This document shows, in pieces, positions 37,133-50,424 of a stretch of 64,000 bases of DNA. The stretch is from Jacaranda mimosifolia (lineage: Eukaryota > Streptophyta > Magnoliopsida > Lamiales > Bignoniaceae). The position numbers were made by a program, and so were the translations under genes. The stretch's first letter is position 1; the number at the start of each line of letters is the position of its first letter. The DNA lies in contig CM032127.1 of the NCBI GenBank assembly GCA_018894105.1, positions 7,099,001 through 7,163,000 of the forward strand. Reading direction: 5' to 3'. A model generated the notes under the pieces. It was not told where the DNA came from. It saw nothing but the letters and a program-made list of their open reading frames with translations, and did no database searches.

Positions 37133-40100
37133 ATGGGCAGCGCCAAGGCCGGCGGCATCAGTCTTGAGGAGATAAAAAATGAAGCTGTTGATTTGGTTTG
37201 TACACATGTTTCCTTTCCTTAAATCTTTTTATGTCTGAAAAAGCAAAAACGGATACGATATTATAGTAGTATCAAAGTCGCTGCTTTGTAAGAGTTTTAA
37301 AGCTTTAATCAGTTTTACGCAAAGATGCATGCTGATGGGATTTCCTTGTACAGTTAGCTTCCATTTTTTATAAGTTTTTCTTGCAGGAGTTTGTGGTTTT
37401 GGCTACGTTCTAATGTCTTTATGTCCCATATATATGTTCAAGTGTTATGAATTCTGATTTCTAACAGGGCTTTATTCATATTTTCTTGGACGCATGTTTC
37501 ACTTTAAGAACACACACACACACACACACGTGTATTGTGTGTGAGTGAGCAAACATGTAGGACTTTTTTTTTTTTTTTTTTCATCTTTCCTTCTAACGTC
37601 TTCTTAAAAATCTCAGAGAAGTTTTTGGTGTATTAAAATTTTGACTACTGCAGCAATCTTGATTAGGACTTGACTATAATTGTGTATCATATATATATAT
37701 ATATATATATTATGGTGACATTGTGATAATCCTCTATGGAGTAAGTGGGTTGGTAAGAGGTCACCTCCTTTTTTTTTTTTTTTTTTTTTTTTTTAATTCA
37801 TTTGATCAAGGACAATTTGTATAATTTGCAATTTCTTATTTATTTATTTATTTATTATTGTCTTTTTGGGTGTTTGGTCCAATTGGTTGGATTCTACGGT
37901 AACAACCTGTAGCAAATATAGGACTGATCTAATTTTTCAACTTTTTGTGATTCATTTTGTGCTTAAATTCAAAGCAAAATATTTGTTGGGGGTACGTGTA
38001 TGTTACGTGAAATATTTTAGTTTTTCCTTGTGAATTGGAAAAAGTCACGGTTGGGATAAACGACTAAAAATTTTATTATCTTTATGTTATATTTGAATCA
38101 AAAAATTTAGTGAGAAAAAAAAAAGAAAATATAAAGATATAAAAATTAAAACATAATATTATATCATTTGAATTTGAAAAAAATATTTGTTAATATTTTC
38201 TTCAATAAAATTCAAGTTGCAAGCACAGGGTAAATGTCACACTGTGTTTTGTGTTGAAATTATTATTATTATTATTTTTTATGTGCTCTCTAATTGGTTA
38301 AGCTTTATATATCCTTATATTTATTTATGTTGTAGTCACATTTATGTTAGTGAAGTCACGTGCATGTTGCCACCACCAAGTTTTTGTCTTTTCAAAGGCA
38401 GTTGAGAAGATGATGTTGGAGATTAGGACTACTGCTTGCAGTGATAAGGAAGTTGAGTCCTTTTGGACTTTTGAACCTAACAGATTAAATGCTATCCTCA
38501 TCTCAATTCAGCTTTTGAACTTTGTGGGCAGTCTAAAGAGGAGATAAAAAGAAAGGAGCCTTGGCTGTATGCAGAAAGAAACTGGCTGGAGTTTAGAAAA
38601 TAAATTGTTGGTTGTAAAAAGTTGGTTACATCACAATTCTTGAAATTTAGTATGATGATTTGATCAAATTACTATACTTTCTAACAAAACTAGTCGAACA
38701 ATATCGAAGAAAATGATGTTCTTTGTCGACAGAACCAATGATCAATAACAGTTTGCAATAGCTGAAGCACAAGAATTCTTATTGAAGATACATGAAAACC
38801 TAGTATAAAAGGATCAGATGAATGCTGTTATTCTTTTCTGTCTTTATTTTGTTATTTATTTGCATGAAAAGATATTCTTGATTTTATCTGTTGTGGCTTA
38901 AGTTGGGTATAGTTTGATAACAATTTGAATGCCAAATTTACAGGAAAGAATTCCTGTTGAGGAAGTGTTTGAGCAGTTAAAATGTACAAGGGAAGGTCTA
39001 ACATCAGAGGAAGGAGAGAACAGACTGAAAATATTTGGTCCAAACAAATTGGAGGAGAAAAAGGTCTGAATATTGACTTGTTCACCTTGTATTTTGTCTG
39101 AATGTTATATTCGAAAATGAAACTAGTAATGATGGTTTGAGATATTTCTATCAGGAGAGCAAGCTTCTCAAGTTCTTGGGCTTCATGTGGAACCCCTTGT
39201 CATGGGTCATGGAGGCTGCTGCTTTGATGGCTATAGTCCTCGCGAATGGAGATGGGAGGCCCCCAGATTGGCAAGATTTTGTCGGTATTGTTGCCTTATT
39301 GTTCATCAACTCCACAATCAGCTTCATTGAAGAAAACAATGCTGGCAATGCTGCAGCAGCTCTTATGGCCGGACTTGCACCAAAAACCAAAGTCAGTGCC
39401 CAATTATGCTCCAAAGATCAACAATCCGAGTATATAATTGCTTATTATTTACTTTTTCATTGTTCATGTACAATGTAGGTTCTGAGAGATGGTCGATGGT
39501 GTGAGCAAGACGCATCTATTCTTGTTCCGGGAGATATTATAAGCATAAAGCTGGGAGATATCATCCCTGCTGATGCTCGCCTTCTTGAGGGCGATCCCTT
39601 AAAAGTCGACCAATCTGCCTTGACGGGAGAATCTCTTCCTGTCACAAAAAACCCCTCAGATGAAGTTTTCTCTGGCTCAACATGTAAACAGGGAGAAATT
39701 GAAGCTGTTGTTATAGCAACTGGTGTCCATACTTTCTTTGGTAAGGCTGCTCATCTAGTGGACAGCACCAACCAAGTTGGACATTTTCAGAAAGTTCTCA
39801 CTGCCATTGGAAACTTTTGCATCTGCTCAATATTTATTGGAATAATCATTGAGATCATAGTGATGTACCCAATACAGCACAGGAAGTATAGGGATGGAAT
39901 TGATAATTTGCTGGTTCTCCTAATTGGAGGAATTCCTATTGCTATGCCAACAGTTTTGTCTGTTACTATGGCTATTGGTTCCCACCGGCTCTCTCAGCAG
40001 GGGGCAATTACTAAACGGATGACTGCCATAGAGGAAATGGCCGGCATGGATGTCCTCTGCAGTGACAAAACAGGAACACTGACTTTGAATAAGCTGACTG

Positions 40101-43100
40101 TTGACAAAAACCTCATAGAAGTTTTTGCAAAGGGATTAGATAAAGAACAGGTGATTTTGCTAGCGGCAAGGGCTTCCAGAACTGAAAATCAGGATGCTAT
40201 TGATGCTGCCATTGTAGGAATGCTTGCTGACCCAAAGGAGGTATTATTTAATTTAATCTATTAAATTTGAACATTGTTTCTTGTGCTAATTCATAATGTT
40301 ATTGGGCGGAAAGTTAACTATAATACTAATTTTTTTGTACTGTTTTTTCTTCTATTTTCAATTTGACAGGCAAGAGCTGGTATAAGAGAGGTGCATTTTC
40401 TGCCCTTCAACCCTGTGGATAAGAGGACTGCATTAACCTACATAGATCCCAATGGGAACTGGCATCGTGCCAGCAAAGGTGCCCCTGAGCAGGTATATGA
40501 TGTGGTTTTTATATCCCAAGAGAATAGCTGAAACGCCAAAACCTCATATGGAACTATTTAAGTCATCGCTATTAACTTCTTTCATTTGAATAGATATTGG
40601 CACTGTGTAATAGCAAGGAAGATGTCAGAAAGAAAGTTCATGCTGTTATTGACAAGTTTGCTGAACGCGGACTTCGTTCCTTAGGAGTTGCCCGACAGGT
40701 TTTCTTACATTTTTGGGATGTCTTCTCTCCCTTGAATTTCTTCATATGTTCATTATTTTCATGTTATCGTTCATTGTCTTTTGCAGGAAGTTCCTGAGAA
40801 AACAAAAGACAGTCCTGGTGGACCATGGCAACTTGTTGGTTTATTACCTCTGTTTGATCCACCTAGGCATGACAGTGCAGAAACAATAAGAAGAGCCTTG
40901 AATCTTGGTGTGAATGTGAAGATGATCACTGGTAATAAAATCTTATGTTTCAACAGTCGTCTGCCTATCTTCATGCTAATCGCTAAATCTCCACTTAATG
41001 TTTAAACTTTCTTGCATCCTCATTCAGGTGACCAACTTGCGATAGGCAAGGAAACAGGCCGCAGGCTTGGAATGGGAACAAACATGTATCCATCTTCATC
41101 ATTGCTCGGCCAAGACAAAGATGAATCTATAGCAGGACTTCCTGTTGATGAGTTGATTGAGAAGGCTGATGGTTTTGCTGGAGTTTTTCCTGGTCAGTGT
41201 ACTCTTATATGTTCTTATAATTTGCATTATAAAGCTCCTTTCAGTTCCATAAACAATATCTTATTAAGACAACTGCTGACAACTTACTTCTAAAGTTTCC
41301 TTCAGTCGTTTCAAGCTTATTACATCCTTAAAACTTCTTGAATACTAATAACTGATGATTTTTATGTGTACCATGTGTTGCAGAGCACAAATATGAAATC
41401 GTGAAGAGACTGCAAGAAAGAAAGCACATTTGTGGAATGACGGGGGATGGCGTCAACGATGCTCCTGCCCTAAAGAAGGCAGATATCGGCATTGCTGTTG
41501 CTGATGCAACCGATGCTGCAAGAGGTGCATCTGACATTGTCTTAACTGAACCTGGGCTGAGCGTCATAATAAGCGCAGTGCTTACTAGCAGGGCTATTTT
41601 CCAGAGAATGAAAAATTACACTGTGAGTGAGACCATCTTTTGTCACTATATAAAGCTTTTAGCCTCCTTCGAACTGTCTGAATTCACTTTCTTTTGACTG
41701 TCTTTTTCAGATATATGCGGTCTCAATCACAATCCGTATAGTGGTAAATTTTCAAGAAACACTTAAAATCTCTTATTCAACTCCAGCTCATTCTAATCAT
41801 ATAAATTGAACAATTTGTTCTTATATATCAACTGCAGTTTGGATTCATGCTTATTGCTCTGATCTGGGAATTCGACTTTGCTCCATTCATGGTTCTAATC
41901 ATCGCTATCTTAAACGACGGTGAGATAAGCTCCATCAACTATCACTATTGGAGGAATTTAGACATTACAATTCTAGTTACTATGTGTTTCTTTTAGTTTT
42001 TGTCAAACTAGTTGCCTATAATACATCATCTCTCCAGGAACCATCATGACAATTTCGAAGGATCGAGTGAAACCATCTCCAGTACCAGACAGCTGGAAAC
42101 TCAGAGAAATTTTTGCCACTGGAATTGTCTTAGGAGGGTACTTGGCACTAGGGACAGTATTATTCTTCTGGTTGATGAAAGATACTAACTTCTTCTCGGT
42201 AACGTTATAACTCTCTATCTTCTAATCATTTCTTTATTCATCAAGCCTCTTCTTTAGCTCCTTCTGGCCACTGCAGGACAAGTTTGGTGTGAGATCTTTG
42301 AGACATAGTCCGAGGGAAATAATGGCAGCATTATACCTGCAAGTGAGTATTGTGAGCCAAGCGCTCATATTTGTCACAAGGTCTCGCAGCTGGTCCTATG
42401 TTGAACGCCCGGGAATGTTCTTGCTGAGTGCTTTCATGATAGCTCAGCTGGTAAGAAACTTGTGCTAAAAAATGCTGCTTCTCCTCGGTCTGCATGTTTT
42501 TTTATGTATATTTTGTCCAACAGGTTGCAACCCTAATAGCCGTTTATGCTAATTGGAGCTTTGCAAAGATCAAAGGATGCGGGTGGGGTTGGGCTGGTGT
42601 TATCTGGCTTTATAGCATCGTAACTTATTTTCCTCTCGACATTCTCAAGTTCATTATTCGCTATGTTTTGAGCGGAAAAGCATGGGATAATCTTCTGGAG
42701 AACAAGGTACATCTCCCTTAGCAATAATCTCTCTCAGGCAGTTGAATTGTCTGAATATTTGATCAAATATTTCTCTCTTCAGACTGCTTTTACGACTAAG
42801 TCCAACTATGGGAAAGAAGAGAGGGAAGCACAGTGGGCTGCTGCACAGAGGACTTTGCACGGCCTTCAACCACCGGAAACCACCAACCTTTTTGCCGAGA
42901 AAAACAGTTATAGGGAGCTTTCTGAGATTGCAGAACAAGCCAAACGACGGGCAGAGGTTGCAAGGTACAATTCAATCTGTTCTTTAAACTTCATTCCCAA
43001 CTCCAACAAAATTTGGTCTTGAGATTGATTCAATTAATTTGTGGTGCAGGCTGAGGGAGCTGCATACGCTGAAGGGGCACGTTGAATCTGTCGTGAAGCT

Positions 43101-43146
43101 GAAAGGATTGGACATTGATACAATTCAACAGCATTACACAGTCTGA
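37133..43146 (+). CDS. AHA: Plasma-membrane H+-ATPase (P3A type, AHA1/2/3-like)
   Basis: Sixteen exons give 956 residues: 37133-37195, 38944-39063, 39155-39391, 39479-40240, 40370-40492, 40594-40698, 40787-40931, 41028-41192, 41384-41622, 41711-41743, 41838-41919, 42038-42198, 42277-42450, 42524-42706, 42783-42964, 43050-43146; phases agree. The enzyme uses ATP to pump protons out of the cell and energises transport. Landmarks: [10 protein letters not shown] (actuator), GIPIAMP in membrane helix 4, the phosphorylated Asp D336 in [16 protein letters not shown] (ATP binding), [20 protein letters not shown], and D691 in ILNDGT, the counterpart of the proton-binding Asp 684 of AHA2. The regulatory C-terminus ends QHYTV, so T955 is the penultimate Thr bound by 14-3-3 when phosphorylated. 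The [14 protein letters not shown] start and [14 protein letters not shown] tail place it in subfamily I, with a seven-residue N-terminal extension relative to AHA2. Intron 1 is 1.75 kb with long T runs. No break was seen. Confidence 0.98.
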
Positions 43147-44668
43147 TCCAAGAAAAGTGAAAGGTGGTTTTCTTGCATGGAAAAAGTTTGATGTGATAAT
43201 GTAGTGTTGTAATACATGGTACTTTTTTCTTGTGGTAGTTAAAGTACTTGTACTGTAGATCAAGGTTGAAGCACTAGTGTTGCTTCAATGACAATGGCGA
43301 AGAACAAAATGAGTTTCTGATTGTCTTGCCTCTCAGCTTTCACATCCATATTATGGGTGGGAATAACCCAACGAAATTATGAGATCAAATAAGTCTCAGG
43401 ATTAGCCTACTTGTGTTGCTATTTGTGCTTACTTTTATGGCTTAAATTACAAATGCCATCGACATTTTATCGATGAAATGATGTTTTGTCAAAGCTGAAA
43501 TTCATAAATAATTTATAAATTGTTCCTTCAAAAAGTGTTTTTTCTGTCCCTTTTCTTTCCCTTTTTTTTTTTTGAAAAAAAAAAAAACCTACTTTATTCA
43601 GGACAAAGTAGCTTATGTGATTCTGCCCTTGAGAAGGGCATCCAACAAATAAGATATGAAAAGTAACTTATAAATTATGTATGCTGTAGAATAATATGTC
43701 CAAAATTGACTTTAAATTTGGACAACATCATAGAGTTAATTTAAGTTCCTGAAAGTAATTTAAAGACAATACTTTATACGCTTGATTAAGAGAGAGAGAG
43801 AGAGAGGATTAACTGAAATCACGGCAAATATAATGAACCTCCTACTTACTGCACGTGCTTTAGAAACACTACTCATTTAATCACTTATTTATGATTGTAA
43901 CCATGTTTAGAGAGAGGGGGGGGGGGGGGGGGCAAATTATTATGAATCAAAAATTGTTATGTCCTGAATTCTACAAACTGTCAAACTTAGACTATTAAGG
44001 AGAAATGGGAAAAATCAAACATCATCAAATCTAGAATTCTACAAATTAGCGGATCTAGATCATTGAAGAGAGGAGGGTAAAATCGAGTCAACTCGTGAGC
44101 CTGACGAGTTGACTCAAAAAGTGTTCAACCTTGAGTTAAGTTTGTATATTTTAGTTGAGTTTGAGCCAAATGATTCTTGTTCGCAAGTTCGCTAATCTCT
44201 ATATATTTTTTTATTTATGTATAAAAAACTATAATAAAATATATTAATTTTAAAATTTTTTATTAAATAATTTAACTTTTTGAGCTCGAGTTCGAGTCGA
44301 ACTCAAACCTATAACTTAATGATGAGCGTAATGAATTGAGTTAAGCTTGAGCCCCAATTTCTTTAGCTCGTCGATCTCGAACCTAAATAAAGAGTCAAAA
44401 CTCAACTCGACTCATTTGCATCTTTAGAGAATAAGGATTTGTTTTGGGCCGAGTCTTAAGAGTACAACCCAACCCACGAGCAAAAGGTCCAATAGAAGCC
44501 CAATAAAACATGATAGTGAAATCCATGCACTAAAGAGGTATTTGTACACGTGGCACAATCCAGCCCATAAAATGAAATTATAGTTGGCCAATCTACGGAC
44601 TTTCAAGTCCGTGCGCATAAGGAAAATACGGACGACCATATCCAATACACGACTGCCGGACTTGAAGA
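43147..44668. other. Intergenic DNA with simple repeats
   Basis: It holds the H+-ATPase 3' UTR (to about 43330), A/T homopolymers near 43565, an AG repeat at 43790-43806, a run of about 17 G at 43916-43932, and at 44070-44420 a sequence rich in GAGCTCGAG-like words (TTTGAGCTCGAGTTCGAGTC), related to the hAT-like MITE at 11414. No clear ends were found. The 80 bp before 44669 form the likely leader of the next gene. Confidence 0.5.
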
Positions 44669-46208
44669 ATGGCTAGCACCGTCGCCACTTCTTCTACTGC
44701 AAATGCTTTTGCTAAACTCGCTCCGCCATTTTCGTCGGCAAGGAATTCACCTCAGACCCTTTTGCTTCCGCGCCGCCACCGGTCCACCTCCGCCGCTCGT
44801 ATCTATGCTTCGATCTCGGCGGTGACTCCGGTGCCAACTAAGCCGGATGATTTGGTGGAAGACATTGTGTCCAAGGTAGTTCTTCTGCGCAACTAGAAAT
44901 TTTGCTCTATTTGCTTGGAATCTGGATTTAAGTCTCTGAGATTATTATTTTTGGATTCTGTATCTTAATAGAGCAAAGTGTGATATATTTCTGATGACAT
45001 TTACCCATAGAGGCTACCGTAGTTAAAGCTGAGTTGCTTTTGGAGTTTATTGATTTAAACGTTGCCGTCAATTCATGCATTAAATGATCATCTCTTATGT
45101 TGTGATTAAAAGAACGCCAATTGCCATCCATACTTTTACTTCTTCGATGGAACATGTCGCAAGTTTTCAATCCCATTTGAAGGGGCGTAGAAAGCATACA
45201 TACCTTCTTTTATGGGCTCTGGTTTTGCTCTCGCATATTTTTGCCCACATATTCTGCTGATTATTTTGAAAACGCGTGACTTTGGTTTTATCCTTCTTCA
45301 TTTTGAGTTGTGCCTCTATCCATGCCTTTGCTCGAAGCAAAACTGAGATTTATTGTTAGTAGGTTATGGAAACAGATAGGGGAGTTCTGCTGACAAGGGA
45401 TGAACACCTAAAGGTTGCTCAGGTGGCTGATCAATTGCAAAGTTTTTGTGTTGATGAGCCAGTAAAGTCTCCTCTTATATTCGGAGGTGAAGATCCCACT
45501 AGTACCCCTCATTTAAGACTCACTGATGCTAAAAAAAAGAATTATCTGATTGCATACTTCAGCCTTTGTTCCTTCAACCTATCAATTTAACACCTCCTCG
45601 CTGTTTAGCACTAGATTTTGAGTCTCGCGTATGTATGACATAAAAGCCCATCATTTTTTATGCTGATCTTATGTTAAAATTTGCATGTAGAGTGGGATGT
45701 GTTGTATTGTTCAAATCCTACATCACCAGGTGGCGGCTATCGCAGTGCATTAGGCCGGCTTGTATTCAAAACCAAGGAAATGATGCAGGCTGTTGAAGCC
45801 CCTGATATTGTCAGAAATAGGGTATCATTTTCTCTTCTGGGCTTCTTAGATGGAGAGGTTTCATTGAAGGGTAAATCTTTCCTTTCCTTTTCTTTCTCAA
45901 GCCATGTTTACTTGACATTTTTGCATTAAGATTTGCAGCTTTGGCTACTGTTGATATTTGGTTTCAAATTTGGACCTGGAATTATTAAATTTGTCGTACG
46001 GCATGCAGGAAAACTGACGGCTCTGGATGAAAAATGGATACAAGTGGTGTTTGAGCCACCTGAACTCAAGGTTGGAGGAGTGGAGTTTAAGTATGGTGGT
46101 GAGAGTGAAGTGAAGCTCCAAATCACGTATATAGATGAGAAGATCAGATTAGGAAGAGGGTCCAGAGGTTCCCTGTTTGTCTTTCAGAGACGCAAACCAA
46201 TGTCGTGA
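44669..46208 (+). CDS. FBN6: Plastid fibrillin, PAP8/FBN6 type
   Basis: Four exons give 236 residues: 44669-44875, 45363-45486, 45691-45870, 46009-46208; phases agree. Fibrillins (plastid-lipid-associated proteins) bind lipids or small hydrophobic molecules in chloroplasts; FBN6 sits at thylakoid and envelope membranes and has been linked to plastid redox balance. The first 50 or so residues are rich in Ser, Ala, Thr and Arg with few acids, as in a chloroplast transit peptide. The mature part carries the PAP/fibrillin core: WDVLYCSNPTSPGGGYRSAL, GRLVFKTKEMMQAVEAPDIV, VQ/FEPPELKVGG..EFKYG, and the end RGSLFVFQRRKP. The match with my recollection of Arabidopsis At5g19940 is strong along its length. 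The stop lies 283 bp from the stop of the FAM32A-like gene on the other strand. Confidence 0.92.
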
Positions 46209-46491
46209 GAAAACATATATTTTTCAGACTGCATTGTTCATATTCAGACAGGATTAATGTTGATTTACAGATTCATCTGATAAGTTCTTACAGAATCCGG
46301 CATAACAAGCTATAAATTTTCATCATTTTATCCATAGATTCAAGCAACATATAAGAGAGTTGCAAGCAAAGCACAGGGTCAAAGTGTACAACACATATAA
46401 CAAAGTTCGAATTAGCACCAGAGTTTTCAGATGCAACAGTTGCTCATGAATCCTAATGATAAGGAACAAGAACTCGAGGGGCACTAAATGA

Positions 46492-47550
46492 TCAGCCAGG
46501 CCCCACTTTGGGAATGTCACAGTGCTCGCTCAGATTAGCCAAATACTGGTTAAATTCATGAATGCGATCGCGGTGAGATTTCTTAGCAGTCTTGGCAAGT
46601 CTTTGGAGCTCAATTTTCTGCCAGCGCTCCAGATAGCGCCGCTCTGCTGGAGTGAGATGCTCGTCCTGGTCATTTTCTCCATCATTATGTGTGGTAACAT
46701 CTGTTACCAATGCATTGCTTTCATCTGTAATACAAATCGACGAACAAGTTTAGAGGGCTAGGAAATGTAAGAAAGGAGAGGAAATATTTGTCATGGGGTC
46801 AAGCCAGTTTATAGATGAGCATAATTTATGCATCACCAACTCCATTGAAGTTGAATCTTGAAAAAAATACTGTTGAAGGGAAAGCTCCAGAAGAAAGAAT
46901 ACTTTCTAAACCGCCACAAAACTTGTGTCACAGTCAATAGTTGATGGAACTAACTCCCTGGCTGAACAGCGTTATGATAATATTTCTCTTACTTTCTAAA
47001 TAATTCAAAATGTTTTCCAGAAAAGAGTGAGGCAGTAATAGGCTCAATAGCAACCAACAGAACCAGATTAAAAATAGGTTGATCATTATATGCAATCTAT
47101 GCTAATAAGAACGAATTCCAAATTCTGAATAAGAAATAATTACCATTCAAATAGTAAAGGTACATATGTATTGAGGACAAGGGAGAGAAGACCACCCCCC
47201 AAGGATAATTGATGTTTACCAAGATGCTCCCGCATCAAAATGAAGGAAAAGAATGCCGACTCAGAAACAAAACCAGGTGTACGTGTCTAATTAAGGCAAT
47301 TGAAGTAGATAGACAATTTAGAAGTTGTTGTTATGGGACAGCATATAAACAACGCAGGAAATCAAAAAGGAAAGAGAGAGTTCATATGAATGTGCTTCGA
47401 ACCTGTCAACTGGTCATGTCCAACGGCATGAAATGATGGGACATAGTGCTCTTTGTGCTTCTTTTTCTTTTTGATACTACCATCCCTCGCAATCAAAGCT
47501 TTGCCCTTTAGCCTCAGCTTCCCAACAACAACATTTTCATAAGCTGACAT
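46492..47550 (-). CDS. FAM32A-like spliceosome-associated protein
   Basis: Two exons, 47550-47403 and 46724-46492, give 126 residues in phase, with a 678-bp intron. FAM32A is a small nuclear protein; in human spliceosomes its C-terminus reaches the active site and helps exon ligation. The plant protein is known mainly by homology. The N-terminus MSAYENVVVGKLRLKGKAL is followed by a Lys run IKKKKKHKE (nuclear, RNA-facing), a variable acidic linker, then LTPAERRYLERWQKIE, AKKSHRDRIHEFNQYLA and the near-invariant end HCDIPKVGPG. Length agrees with plant and animal relatives (112-140). The gene converges with the fibrillin gene on the plus strand. Confidence 0.92.
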
Positions 47551-48212
47551 CTCCTTATATCATGACAATTTGGACAAAATTCCAGGGGCTTCTTAGGTCG
47601 ACATGATGAAAAATAAAACTTTGAGTGTAGAAAAACTCAGTACTAAACTGCAAATTGAAGTTCTTTTTGATAAAAGATTTGCATATTCAGCTGGCAAACA
47701 GATGCTGATTTAGAAAAGCAGAAGTTAATTAAATACTAATATAAAATTCGTAACTTTATTAACCTAATGGTTGGCTTTTACTTACTTTTGCAACTGTAGT
47801 TACTCATATATAGAAATAATACGAACTATTGTGCAAACAGAAAGTAGTAAAACAAATCTACAAGGCCTATGTGAGATATCCTTGGTATGCTGATTCACTC
47901 CTTTTTGGTTGATGGTAAGCTTTGAAATTCCAAATCTTTGAGTAAACTCTTGGTTTCTCTCAACCCCTGCTGGGGAACAGTACTCATTGCTGCTTTTAAT
48001 CCCATGACATCACTATATCTTTTTGTATAATTTCCACCTGGTCAATTTAACAATCAAGGAACTACTTTTTCCAAACCATGCCAGTCAAAGGGGCTGATAG
48101 ACTTGGGGCAAACGTGGCTGGTGCGGTGCAAAACTTTGTCAATACAGTGTCATCTACTCAGAAAATGCCCAGACAAAAAAAGCATTGCAAAAATAACCAC
48201 ATATTTTTACCT
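47551..48212. other. Spacer between two minus-strand genes
   Basis: It should contain the 5' leader of the FAM32A-like gene and the 3' UTR of the PPR gene. No exon of another gene was recognised. The plus-strand frame at 48078-48434 is largely antisense to the PPR gene. Confidence 0.5.
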
Positions 48213-49625
48213 TCAATCTGCCATACTAAAGGCTGGAATTTTTTGAATTCCAGCATGTGCCATTGCTTTCCTCAAGGAGGCAGCTTGATCCCATATCTCT
48301 GCCCCAGCATAAATGCTGGACAACAGCACATATCGTCCACAATGGTCAGGTTGCAACTCCAGCAACCGTTTACCTACTTCATTTCCCAAATCAACATCCC
48401 CATGCACTCTACAAGCACCCAAAAGAGCGCCTAAGACAGAGGCATCAGCCTCAAAGGGCATGCTTGTCACAAATTCATATGCCTCTTTCAAAAGGCCAGC
48501 TCTACCTAAGAGATCAACTACACATCCATAATGTTCCATCTTGGGTATAATGGCAAAGTCACGTGACATTGATTGAAACAATTCCAGACCCAAGTCCACA
48601 AGTTTTGTCCGAGCACAAGCTGAGAGGACACCTACAAAAGTCACTTCATTAGCGCACAATGCCAAAGTCTTCATCTTCTCAAACATGTCTAAGGCCTGAC
48701 TTTCCCTTCCATTTGAAGCAAGTGAACATATCATAGCATTCCAAGTGCATAACTTTCTCACAGCCATGGTATTGAACACTCTGAAGGCATAACTTAAGCA
48801 ACCCACTTTCCCATAGAATGCTATCAATGCTGTACCAATAAAAACACTCAACTCCTTCTCATTCCTAACGATGTATCCATGAATTTGTTTCCCTTGATAC
48901 AGTGCAATGCCATCGTCCAAATTTGCACATGAAGAGAGGACAGTAACAAAGGTAGCCTCATTCGGCCTCAAAAGGCCATGGATTACATCCTCATCCACCA
49001 TCATTTTTGTGAAGAAAATAATTGCGTCCTTAAAGCACCCATTCTGCAGATAACCATTCATGACAGTAGTCCATGAATAAACATCTCTTCGGGGCATCTT
49101 TGAGAACAAAGAAATAGCCAAACCCATGTCACCACTTTTGCCAAAAGCATCAAGCATCGCATTATATGAAACAATACATGGTTGAGGAATCTCATCAAAC
49201 ATCTTCTGTGCACCCCTTATATCACCAATTTGTGAATAAAGAGAAAGTAATGATGTTCGGACAAATGGGTCACTTAGTACCCCTCTTTTAACACATTGTG
49301 CATTAAAGGAGTAACCCATAGGTGAAATACTATATGATTGCGAGAGAAAAGCAGTGGCTTTAAGAACAGAAGGGAAAGTGTGACTATTGGGAGGGGCCTG
49401 ATGATGAAGCATGTGGATGAAGAGGATGAGGCTAGTGTTAGGTCTAGAAAGATTGAGGTATGTTCTAATAAGAGTGTTGTAGAGGAGGGTATTAATCCAT
49501 TGATCTGTAATGAGGAAGTGACCATGGGTAATTAACATGCAATGAACCTGTTTAACTTGGTTTAAACACTTTTCTAAGCGTTGCAAAAGTTGGAGTAAGA
49601 GTTCAGGTGATTGTACCTTCAACAT
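48213..49625 (-). CDS. PLS-class pentatricopeptide repeat protein with E domain
   Basis: A single exon of 470 residues. PPR proteins bind organellar RNA one base per repeat; members with an E domain usually serve C-to-U RNA editing in mitochondria or chloroplasts, recruiting a DYW deaminase in trans when they lack one. Repeats are visible from about residue 45 to 385, for example YNTLIRTYLNLSRPNTSLIL, VSYNAMLDAFGKSGDMGLAI, YSWTTVMNGYLQNGCFKDAI, CTWNAMICSLASNGRESQAL and YGCVVDLLGRAGLLKEAYEF. The E part is SVLGALLGACRVHGDVDLGN followed by the YVLLSSIYAGAEIWDQAASL segment. It ends at AFSMAD with no DYW domain. The lack of introns is usual in this family. An upstream acceptor (CCCACTACAG) 13 bp before the ATG suggests a 5' UTR intron. 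It may correspond to Arabidopsis At1g10330, but that is from memory. Confidence 0.93.
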   Translation of the reverse strand: MLKVQSPELLLQLLQRLEKCLNQVKQVHCMLITHGHFLITDQWINTLLYNTLIRTYLNLSRPNTSLILFIHMLHHQAPPNSHTFPSVLKATAFLSQSYSISPMGYSFNAQCVKRGVLSDPFVRTSLLSLYSQIGDIRGAQKMFDEIPQPCIVSYNAMLDAFGKSGDMGLAISLFSKMPRRDVYSWTTVMNGYLQNGCFKDAIIFFTKMMVDEDVIHGLLRPNEATFVTVLSSCANLDDGIALYQGKQIHGYIVRNEKELSVFIGTALIAFYGKVGCLSYAFRVFNTMAVRKLCTWNAMICSLASNGRESQALDMFEKMKTLALCANEVTFVGVLSACARTKLVDLGLELFQSMSRDFAIIPKMEHYGCVVDLLGRAGLLKEAYEFVTSMPFEADASVLGALLGACRVHGDVDLGNEVGKRLLELQPDHCGRYVLLSSIYAGAEIWDQAASLRKAMAHAGIQKIPAFSMAD

Positions 49626-50424
49626 TTCAACTTATCTGTAGTGGGTGTTGGTTTTTTCATTTTATAGGATACTTATGAGTTTGGAAGCTAAAAGTTTGCC
49701 AGAACTAGCAAGGATTTAGAGTTGGAAAAATTTAGGCCCATCATACCCCTTAAAAAGAAATGGGGTCCAATGACTGAAAGGTCAACAAAATTTTCAGAGG
49801 TTGCCTATTACATTAGATGCATATTCCGATCTATACCGTTATTAAATTTCCCAATTCCTTATATCTTTGACCTCTTCATGTTTCTAACAACTAGCTATCA
49901 CCTCAATAAGTACTGCATTGCTCACTATTTAATTTATATGCTCTTTTTTGTTCAAGTTAGACTCTTCAAGATGCATGGAAGAATTGCATCTCTCTTCTCA
50001 GCACAGCACTTTATCCATATCTTTCATAGGAAACTCTCTTCAATCTGTCAACACACAAACAATTCATTATCTGCTTATATATAACAAGGTGAACAGATAT
50101 ATGCAATCACAAACTAGTACAATCTTACCATACGGGTGTTCATTCATTTTTTTCATGGATAATCTACTAATTCCATGTACCTGGTGTCTTGCTTTACTTC
50201 TACCACTCATGATTACATAAGTCTTCTGTGAGACAAGTGATTAACTTGCCAAAAACTCACCATGTATGCTTAACTTAGCGAAAAAAACACAAAAAATTTA
50301 TCAAGATAGATATATTTCTGTTTATGTTTAAATTTGTTCATTTATTAAATGAACATATTCTCAGAAGAAGGCTGGAGCTCGGTTTGCCAAGTTTGTCAGC
50401 TGGCATATAACATTATTGAAGAGA
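49626..50424. other. Spacer upstream of the PPR gene
   Basis: Likely PPR leader and promoter. Plus-strand frames at 49722-50084 and 49948-50220 have no recognisable domain or splice partners and overlap each other; they are not accepted as genes. Confidence 0.4.

Noticed and set aside
48078..48550. Plus-strand frames of 118 and 97 codons
   Set aside because: Mostly antisense to the PPR coding exon.
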